Below, one piece after another: positions 55,475 through 64,000 of a DNA stretch of 64,000 nt. Every line of letters starts with the position of its first letter. The first letter of the stretch is position 1. Source of the DNA: Sipunculus nudus (taxonomy: Eukaryota; Annelida; Sipuncula; Golfingiida; Sipunculidae); contig CM049314.1 of assembly GCA_026874595.1 (NCBI GenBank), positions 26,111,729 through 26,175,728 on the forward strand, in the 5' to 3' direction. The translations under genes and the position numbers were made by a program. The notes below the pieces were generated by a model that did no database searches, was not told the origin of the DNA, and saw only the letters and a program-made list of their open reading frames with translations.

Positions 55475-57684
55475 CTACTTTTTCTCTGTCCGGATATCCC
55501 ATGTTCGAACATTCCCAGACGCATGCGGGAAGCATTGAGCCCGCTGGCTGTAATTAGTTCAGGGCCGAGGTTCATTCAAAACAACTCATATGTTATTAAG
55601 GTGTGTCGAAAAAAAAAACCTGTTACTAAAAAAAACGTATATTAAGTTTGTTTAAGGAAACTGTCTTGATAAGGGTATCTTACTCCTGTTAATTAAAAGT
55701 CGAGTCGTAATCACCTGTTCAACCAACAAGGGACGCCTGTCATTTGACTAATCTGCGGTACATGACTATGATAAATAAAGTGTAAATTTCAAACAAACAT
55801 CGTTGTACACTCTGTAAAATGTTTATTTATAATACCCGACTTTCAATATGTGTATGGTTATAAATTTCATTTTTTTTTTTCATTTTTGATTTGCACTCAT
55901 TTTCCAAGAATCTTAATGTAGATATACAAAATTAATCCTGCCAATAATTTTACCAGCACCTCCGTGATATAATTATTAAGATCAAGCCGGTAAAAAGACC
56001 ATGTATCAAAACCATACGGTTAGACTGGCTGATGTCAGATAATAGCTAGTCAAACCTCATTTGTAACGAGTAGTCTAACACGAATGTGCACTCCGAAGTT
56101 AGAGCCTGTGGTCCGTGGAGGTTGATTTTCTTAGACAATTACGCAGGGCGTGTGCAGCAATTGTACTCGGCTCTTCTGCTTCCTTGAAACCTCTTTGATC
56201 ACTGGGGATTGAACCCCGTCGATTACACCCATAAGAGTAAACCATTACGTACAAAATAACCCCACTCCTTAATAAACGAAGCGAATCCCTTAACACTTGC
56301 GTGACTCATACAGCGAAGACCAGTCAACCGTAAATAATCACACACGTTTCCGAACATGAACAAACACAAACCAACACCACTCAGTCACCTAATGAGTGCC
56401 ATGTAGTGTGCACGAAACCTTCGGGTAGTGACATAAATGCATTGCTGTACTTGTGCTTTGTTCCAATTATCCTTGAACAAATACTGGCTACAGTCAATGG
56501 GCAGAAATAACGGAATCCACATCCCTAGTAAAAATGATTTACTCCTAAATTATAAATATCCTGTTTTATTTTACAGCGAAGATACTAGACATAACATCTT
56601 TTGCGACACCGCAGAAATGTCATAGAGGTTCATCTTAGTTAAATGTGACAGACAGACCATGGTATATACTTAGTGAAAATTGTCTAGTATTCTGGATGTA
56701 ATTTGCGTTATGGTACATAAAAAAAACTTGTATTCATAAGTCTCAATTAAATATATGCAGAGTAAGTTATCATTATAAGATAGGGATAAATGAAAATAAA
56801 CATCCAATATATGCAAAATGACCAAATTTCCCGTCAGGGTGGCTTATGGAAATGCTTGCTCTGAATTAATTCGAATCTGAGGCTAACATTATTTTATGCA
56901 CATGGAGCTTTAAATAACCATTTTGCAGAAAGGCATACTTTTTGAAAAGATAAATGAAAAAGGAAGACATAAACTTAGAACTCAGCTGAAATCACTATAG
57001 GATATGTTTGTCGAGGTCTCATTAAGGTTAGTCGAGAAGTAATCCTGAACAGTTAAGAAAGTTCGAAGTCAATATTGACACCTAAAAATCGTCAGAAACA
57101 TTAAAAAGTACGACCCAAACATAATCACGTGATGAAAACAACATGATATACCTGCCATGGAAATGAGGCTGGGCATGAGTAATTGATTTGAAATATTAAG
57201 TCGCATGTAACTTTTAATAGCAGACATATGAACAGTCAGACAGACTGAGATGACAAAAGATTTTCCAAAGTTACTCTTCTGTTTTATTATTATTCTATAT
57301 AAATAATGCTACACATGTCTCATTCTCCCCCCCCCCCCCCCCCGGCGACTATTTTGCCGTATATGATTTAATCGTATATTAGATTTTTGTTCCACTACAT
57401 GAATATTATTACATTTAATGGACACATACGGTTTTATATGCACGAAAAATAAAGGCATTTCAACAAAAACACTTGCCCTCTTGCCAAAGTGTTGAAATAT
57501 AATTAGAACAACTGCCCTCTTTACAGGGATCATCATCTTTGCAGATTGCTCTGACCTAACAAACTGAATCATGCAGCTCACAAAAACCATAAAGGACGGT
57601 TTATTTTGCCAAGACGTCAGGTTGTGGAAATAACGTAGGCAGAGTGTTAAGTTTAAGAATAGCGAAATCTTTGAGTCGAGAGAA
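55475..57684. other. Spacer without recognisable gene
   Basis: No gene was recognised. On the minus strand near 56,197-56,228 GGGGTTCAATCCCC resembles an RNA polymerase III B box, but no A box was found, so neither a tRNA nor a SINE is called. An 18-C tract lies at 57,326-57,343. Confidence 0.5.
57326..57343. repeat. Poly-C tract
   Basis: About eighteen consecutive C residues. The 93-codon minus-strand frame with a Gly run is caused by this tract. Confidence 0.95.
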
Positions 57685-58015
57685 TGTGTGTGCGTGCTGT
57701 TATATATTTTGGTGAATGAATTTTGTTCCAGCTGCGAGTGGTATACCTAGTACTAGAGTGGGTGACAGGAAAATGCACTTTGTCAAAGCCTCAAATCCTG
57801 GGGAAGGGGACACCTTACATCATCTATCTAATGGATTCTTTTTATTGTTATGTGTGCTATTAACTATTTTGGTGCATGAATAATGTTCAAGCTGCTACTT
57901 TTATACCTAGCACTACACATTGTGACAGGAAAATGTACTTTGTCTCAGCCTCACATCCTAGGTGGGGGGCACTTCACGTCCTGTGCCTAATTGATTTTTA
58001 TTTTGTTGTGTGCAA
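57685..58015. repeat. Two-copy tandem repeat, period ~165 bp
   Basis: Both copies contain ATTTTGGTG-ATGAAT, TGTTC-AGCTGC, TATACCTAG, GTGACAGGAAAATG, ACTTTGTC, GCCTCA-ATCCT and TTGTGTG-type ends in the same order. Identity by eye is roughly 80 per cent. Confidence 0.8.
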
Positions 58016-58399
58016 GTATCAGCCACTCCTTAGTTAACCATGATACATATTTAGCCAACATGGATGTACTTGTAAAAAAAATTACACCTATACTCGCACA
58101 CATTTCAGATCTACAAGAAGGTCTTTTTGGAGATGTTTGAAATTTAATTAATGTACCTAAGACTGCTCTAATGATCAAAGATAGTATGGACGGCATGAAC
58201 CAACTCTTGTTATGTTTAGGTCCGAGAGGATGATCAACTGAATTACTCCCACGTTAATACTAACTGCAGAATCCGGGAGTAAACCCACTGCCTTGTGAAA
58301 GGCTAATTTTGGCCAGGTCATTACGTGACAAGTCAGAGCGCACAATCGGTCATGGATACCTTCTCCTCTGACCACGCAAACGTTAATTGGTGCGATATT

Positions 58400-58870
58400 A
58401 ATCCTGCTTGGCCGGATATTACAACCTAATTTCATGTTTCCCAGGGTATTTGGCGAAAAGTTTCCTGATTATCATTTTGGAATTTTATAGGTTTCACAAG
58501 ACAATATTTGTCGTGGCTAACTGTTTTGGTGCTCTTAATCATGTTTCTAGCCAGTCACTCGCATGCTATAGGTCATCTTTGCCTAGTTTTAGGTTTCGAT
58601 AAATATTTTCCCAGAGCTTCCCTTGATATTGCTATAGGATTCCGAATCCAGGTGTAACAGACCATCTGACATACATGGTGCTCATATCTTATTTGTTTTC
58701 TATAGATAGCAAAATATGATACAGTAACCTAAATTTACGTTTCCAAGGACACTTGCCTAGGGCCTTTCTGAATATAAGTTAGAAGATCCTAGGCCTATAC
58801 AAATTGTGAACTAAATGAATGTCTCGTGCTTAAATCATGCTTATGAACAATAGCACAAAATAGTGGCTCA
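58400..58870. repeat. Relic of the ~150-bp satellite of 8.4-9.4 kb
   Basis: The words AACCTAATTTCATGTTTCC, GGACACTTGCCTAG and AGAAGATCCTAGGCCTA followed by ACAAATTGTG correspond to the satellite unit. At least one full unit and one or two partial units are present. Confidence 0.5.
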
Positions 58871-60107
58871 TGGGCCATGACCCTCAGCAGTGTATGAAAT
58901 TAGATTGTTTAGGGACATAAAAGATATAATCCCATGAAAAGAAACTAAGATGACACAAGGCAAAGCAGTTTCCTAAAAAAGTGACATATTCTATCAACAG
59001 GTGTACCGTTTGGTGTTCCATCTTGAATTACGTCATAGCAATTAGTGTCAAATGGGAATAAAAGAGCTATTGAAATTTTGGCTGACAAACCAACAATTTT
59101 TTTTTTTAGATTATTAGGTACTGTTGGTAGAACAGAATAACAGATTTTTTCCGGACTTCATCTGTTAGCTAATGAATAAATACACATAATGCTGTGTTGC
59201 AAATGTAAAAAAGAATATGTTCGAAGGCATGACATGATAAAGTTGCAGGTTATATAGATTTGTAGATGTGAAAAATTCAGTTCTGTGTGAATAACGCAAA
59301 GGTGATATAAGGCAGACATGCTTTACCAAATGTGCATAATTCCAATTATTCTTCACATGAATTGTTACCATTTAATCACAGGTTATTTCTTAGATATTCT
59401 GTGTCCACAGGACTTATGGTATTATGATATAACTAATTTAAAAGTGGTAACAGAAAATCAGTCACGTGCTAAATTTCAATGATGAGCACTTGGTACAGAT
59501 ATTACAGGCTTTGTGTTGAAATTTGTTTTGGCGCACAGCTGACAAACTGAGTCACAGTAATCGCGTATCAGGTTTCAGACATCTTAAATCATACAAATAA
59601 CAATTTAAAATGCTCTTAAGGTGAATTGTGACAATGATACACACTATCAGGTTGACTCTGAGCTGTACACAAGCAGGGACGACATTGTCCATACCAACAA
59701 TAATTCTATTTTTGGTAAATTTAATATGTCTATGAAAAATAAATTTGTATTTTATTTAAAAACAATTTATTGAGTCAAATTCATTGTGGACAAAGGCAAA
59801 AAGTGTCAGTTAAGATAAAACTTGAAAACACTCTTTGAAGGAGGTTTTAAAAAGGTTTTATAATCAGACCATATAGCTGCTATTGTTGCATTTGTAGCAT
59901 CAGTGACATTAGAAAACACCAGATTGATAATACGTTCTCGATAAGTTGTCTTTTACAAGTTGTTGAGAATGAAGAAGGTGTGAAAGTGGGTGAAGTGGGT
60001 TATTTTCAGCAAACCTGCAGTTTTTAATCGGTTATTAGGTATTCCTGAAAAAACATCTGTCTTTACATTATATATGACATCTGTTAGTGCTGTGCTAACT
60101 ATAGTTA
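58871..60107. other. AT-rich spacer without recognisable gene
   Basis: No exon, RNA gene or repeat was recognised. Confidence 0.5.
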
Positions 60108-60262
60108 TTAGCTCCGCCAAACTGCGGGGTTTATGCTTCTGGTGGCCTTGGATTGTCTGTTAGCAACATTACTCAAACAATTATAAACGGATTTTGATAA
60201 CATAACACGGTAGCTCGAAATGGTACAAGGACCAATTGATTGAGTTATGTGGGAGATCCATT
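60108..60262 (+). repeat. Short dispersed repeat (AGCTCCGCCAA ... AACGGATTT type)
   Basis: It reads TAGCTCCGCCAAACTGCGGG, GTTTATGCTTCTGG, TTAGCAACATTACTCAAACA, AACGGATTTTGATAACAT, GGACCAATTGATTGAGTT and GGAGATCC. This matches my memory of a ~150-bp sequence scattered in many invertebrate genomes. Its mechanism is not known to me. Confidence 0.5.
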
Positions 60263-63200
60263 CATAAAATAGGACCAAGAGGAATAAATAGTCGTCCGCA
60301 TCATGAATAAGTCAAATGTGAGTATTTTCTTTGACATCCTTTTCCTCGGGAGTGTCCGAAATAAATAATTTAGGATCCTATTGTGTCTTGTGTCATGGAT
60401 GCAACTAAACAAGAAGAATAATAATCCCATGTCGGCCATAGCCTGAGTGGCTGAATGAGTGTGTACAGGTTGGTAAAACAAGCATCTAGGGTCATTGAGA
60501 AATATGGAAAAAGAATTAGCGGATCGGACGGCCTGGAGGGAAATCAGAAACATGATTCTGATAATAAATTCTAGTTGATATAGTATTTGTTTAATTCATC
60601 TAGCTCCAAGGAATCCTTGCAAATATTTGACGGCTAAAGTGTTCTTATTTACTAACTTTTCTGAACGTTAGTAAAAAAAAAATACTGGAAAAAAAATCAC
60701 ATGTAAGTCATGTCCTGAATACGTGTGTAAAATTTGGAGAAGAATGCAGCAAGACCCTTTCAGATATATGGTAAAATAATGGGGCGGGATAGACGGACGG
60801 ACGCGGACCATTTATGTAGTTCCTCCTCCTACGGCGTCGAACTGATAGGTGTTTTGGGGTTTTATAGCACAGTTGTTTACATGGGGACGTTGCAGGTGCT
60901 GATATGGCTATATTCCGAGTGCGAGTCATGACGTAACAGAGGACAATGAAGTCACTCTATGTGTATGTGTAATTTCCCTGAAAGGTATCATTAAATGAAC
61001 GTACAAGGTTGTGTTTTCTTTGTGTTAACAGTCCTTGTTGCAAAAAGAATGTCAATGACTAAAGCCTTCATTGGAGAAAAGGCCCTAAAACCCGACTTTA
61101 GAAAACCCAAGATTTAAGTCTGTTGATATGGCCCTGCTTTAATGATGAGTGGCTTTATGGCCTAGCCACACTGAAAGCTGCGCTGCTCCGCGTCGCGCTA
61201 CACATACTTTTCTTTATACGGCTAGGCATGTTTGCGGCGCTTCATAGTGGAGAACGTTAAACTTTTTGTCAGCTTCGCATCGAAGCGTTGTGCAGCGAGG
61301 GTAAGCTCGTCGTTTGGTGTGGACACCACACTGTATTTGCATGTATTCATCATTCCTCGACGAAGCTTGAAACATAGTTAGTGCTATTGGCATACATACA
61401 TTAACATATCACTGAAGAAAAACAACCCTTTAAATTCATGATAGACAGTTTCACGGGATGCGACCCAATCATCAAATGAATTTTGTTAGAATACATATAT
61501 ATACTGATTAGTAGATTCTTGCGTTGTATACTGATTAGTAGTCCCCAAGAGATTGAGGACCCTTAGATGTGTGTGCAACCCCCCCCCCCCCCCGGGCTTC
61601 ATTTTGAAAAAAAACAAGCCATAAAACGTTCGAACTATTAAAATTATGGTTTCTATGGAAAGATACTTCTGAATGTATTAAAATAATTCGTATTTATTCG
61701 TATTTATTGGTTATGCCACTCGCAAGGTGAGCTCGTGTAAATAAAGCACGACAGTGTTCACACAGGAAACGCATACACGGGAACATATGACTGATATTAA
61801 AGGAGATTCTGTTGGAGGTCTGTATATTCTGACAATAGATTCTAAATTTTCATCAATTGTAAGATGTACTGGTGATATCTTTTCAAGTTTCCATGCCCCA
61901 AAACCTCATCCCCACCTAACCCGAATCATGATAAAGTTGTCGTGCATTTTTTTTTTATAAAAAAAATCACAAAACACATGACTTGGTCGAACTTTTAAAA
62001 CCATGTTTATCATAAACAGATATTTTAAATATATTAATATCACGTGCCTGTAACCTATTAAATTTGTCAGACCATGGTCACATCACTGGACTCAGTGCCC
62101 AGTGTTGACCAAACTGGAAAAAAAACCCTTGCATTGAGAGCGGAGTCATGTGGTCTTTGGATTAAAACCTATACTTACTTTTGAGAGAGAAAATTCTTTT
62201 AGAGGCGTTTAAATGGATAAAGGGGATCACTTGGGATTATAGTTGACCCGCGTGACAGTGTATTGCACGGAAATGCCTTTTGGCAGGACATGCGCTCTGG
62301 CCACGGTCTTAACAGGCTAACAGGCTAGTGAAAATCCCTAAGGCGCCTCCTGAAAAGTGTTACAGGCATGGAGGACCTTGCAGCACAAAAGAAAAAGGGG
62401 CAACAGATTGAGAAATATTAAAATTATTAATTATTTAGCTTAATAGTGCATAATCCCGCAAAATAAAACAAACTTGTCCTAGAAGAGCACACCACTGAAA
62501 CGTGGTCAAATCAGAACGGAAGCAGGTAAACCGTGGTTTAGAAAAAAAGCCAACTCCGTATTAATTAATTTTATATATATCTTAATATAATTGACTATGT
62601 CACATCAGGTAATTTAATGCAGTTATTGTTACAGCTGGACGTTCATTTTGATCGCAGTCTGAAATTTTGTATGCAAGTCTACGTTACAGATAAATCGGTA
62701 TGGTAGAGGTAGTCTAATGCACGCGGTAACATGTTGACAGTTGTGTCAATGTGGGTAGTTATGCTGACTATTGATGATTTTTAGTGACAACTGCAAACCT
62801 CTGCTTATGTGTTCTATCTTCATAAAAGGTATTCGTAATGCAATCAGCCTTTCTTTTAAGGGAAACAAGTTCAATTCAGGTGTTTTATCGTGAAACCGCT
62901 TTCCATTATAAACTGCGAGTTTTGGCGTCTTGTGGTATTTTAGAGCATCAACACAATCTGTGCACAACCACTGTTTTTTTCCACTGATTTTTCATGTTTT
63001 ATATATGTTGCTGGGAAAGTGGGATCTACTATATCTGATCAGTTTTCATAATTTTTCCAGAGTGTCCGAACCATATCTGATTATAACAGCAACATATATA
63101 TGTAGGACCTTCACATATAGAAGTATGAAATTTCTGTAAACGCTATGTCAGATCTGTGCCCTTTTTTCTCTTCAAATAAACTACTCTTTCATTCTTCTGT

Positions 63201-63369
63201 AGCAATTACTAGTTATTTTTGTGGCCTGGTGGCTGTATCTCAATTCTAAATTTTCTTGTGTAATAGGTCAGTTTTTTTTAGTTTTTTTTTTCGGTAGACA
63301 CTCAGCTTTTCTAAAGAAAAATCTTTTAATATTATTAGGTAGATTTTCGTACACGTTCTTTATGTCTCT
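60263..63369. other. Spacer with small palindromes
   Basis: GCTTCG-CAT-CGAAGC (61,272-61,286) and GTGTGG-ACA-CCACAC (61,317-61,331) are perfect 6-bp hairpins within a GC-richer block at 61,150-61,335. A poly-C tract lies at 61,579-61,593 and the repeat shared with 46.1 kb at 61,408-61,495. No gene was recognised; the 102-codon minus frame at 60,245-60,553 has no recognisable domain. Confidence 0.45.
61408..61495. repeat. Short dispersed repeat shared with 46,055-46,140
   Basis: The second copy reads CAGTTTCACGGGATGCGACC then CAATCATCAAATGAATTTTG and TTAGAATA, in the same orientation. Confidence 0.7.
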
Positions 63370-63720
63370 AGGTTACATTTTACCAGGCAATTTGCCTCTG
63401 TTGTTTCTCAGCATTTCGTTTTCTTTGTCTGTAAGTTTCATTTTGTCTGGCAGTTTCGACTCTGTTGTTTGTCAGGTTTCCATTCTTTTTTTTTTATTTG
63501 TAGATATTTTATTTTTCCTGGCAGTTTCTGCATGTTTCGTTTTGTCTGGAAGTTTACTTCTGTTCCTTCTCAGCATTTTTATCTGTTTGTATGTATTTTT
63601 TTTTGTCTGGCAGTTTGCTTCAGTTCATTCTCAGCATTTTCGTTGCTTGTCTGTAACCTTTATTTTGTCGAGCAGTTTTTCTTTGTTCTTTGTCAGATTT
63701 TTTTTCACCTTCATCTTATC
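63370..63720 (+). repeat. T-rich ~60-bp minisatellite
   Basis: A word of the form TTTTGTCTGGCAGTTT-CTTCTGTTC-TTCTCAGCATTTT recurs near 63,384, 63,445, 63,510, 63,545, 63,603 and 63,664. Its period is divisible by three over part of the tract, which keeps a 169-codon plus-strand frame (63,221-63,730) open. The resulting protein would be highly hydrophobic (Phe/Leu/Ser). I take the ORF to be a consequence of the repeat and not a gene. Confidence 0.65.
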
Positions 63721-64000
63721 CTGTTTGTAATTTTGGTCTTTCACACGTTGTATGTTCCCCTGTGCTTGATTCATTCTTTACTTTCGCATGTACTCTATCA
63801 AAGTTGTTTTTCGGGCCAGGTTTTGCTGACTTTCTTCAAAATACTGGTATTCAAAGGTTAACAAGATGTTTTGAATCATTTCTTTGAGAAATTGGGCTTT
63901 CGTAGAATTTACCCACAAGGTTAATGATGTGTTATTTAGGAAGATTTCAAGTACAAAAGAAACTCTGTAGCTTATCGAATATTCATGCGGTAAACCTTGT

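Noticed and set aside
56099-56296. Second SINE or tRNA remnant near GGGGTTCAATCCCC on the minus strand
   Set aside because: Only a B-box-like word was found, with no A box at the right distance and no tail.
60245-60553. 102-codon minus-strand frame
   Set aside because: No domain recognised; it overlaps the edge of a dispersed repeat and has no supporting exon structure.

Overview
This window looks like non-coding, repeat-rich nuclear DNA of a marine invertebrate, most likely a mollusc. The base composition is AT-rich, there are at least a dozen long (TA)n microsatellites, one complete-looking tRNA-derived SINE, candidate splice sites, and decayed Ty3/gypsy retrotransposons. No operons, ribosome-binding sites, rRNA or CRISPR-like arrays were seen. 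No intact, confidently identifiable host gene was found. The species assignment is inference, not observation.

Layout. Positions 1-18,480 are AT-rich intergenic DNA. They hold a diverged 1-kb duplication (1.84-3.57 kb), a 216-bp MITE candidate (3.8-4.0 kb), a dispersed GGTGGTC-type repeat (6.4 kb), a diverged ~150-bp satellite (8.4-9.4 kb), a SINE (16.05-16.45 kb) and microsatellites. Positions 18,959-20,305 hold plus-strand exon-like segments with compatible splice phase, but in-frame stops follow; the product is unknown.

The centrepiece is 20.87-43.9 kb, on the minus strand. The right end (43.9-41.3 kb) carries decayed pieces of a Ty3/gypsy element: a Gag zinc-knuckle-like segment, two protease segments, integrase N- and C-terminal parts, and the linker that normally precedes reverse transcriptase. 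The left end (21.9-20.87 kb) carries RT followed by RNase H. Integrase lying upstream of RT matches the Gmr1-like domain order. Between the two halves sits a ~18.6-kb nested tandem array (22.5-41.1 kb). It holds 16 copies of a short glycosyltransferase-like NDD(T) block mixed with protease-region modules of the same element. The blocks sit ~580 bp apart, or 1.16-1.69 kb when a protease module intervenes. A 5.08-5.10-kb higher-order unit is present twice and looks nearly identical between copies, and a deleted 1.09-kb form follows three times in tandem. Only the two outermost copies have open GT-like frames.

Positions 46.3-55.5 kb hold a second duplication system. A ~3.06-kb unit carries plus-strand remnants of another gypsy-type gag (coiled-coil-like stretch and degenerate CCHC knuckle), and its breakpoints lie in (TA)n tracts. 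Positions 55.5-64 kb are again AT-rich spacer, with a ~165-bp two-copy tandem repeat, a relic of the 8.4-kb satellite, a short dispersed repeat at 60.1 kb and a T-rich ~60-bp minisatellite at 63.4 kb that produces a spurious hydrophobic ORF.

All family assignments come from reading motifs by eye. No alignment or database search was run.
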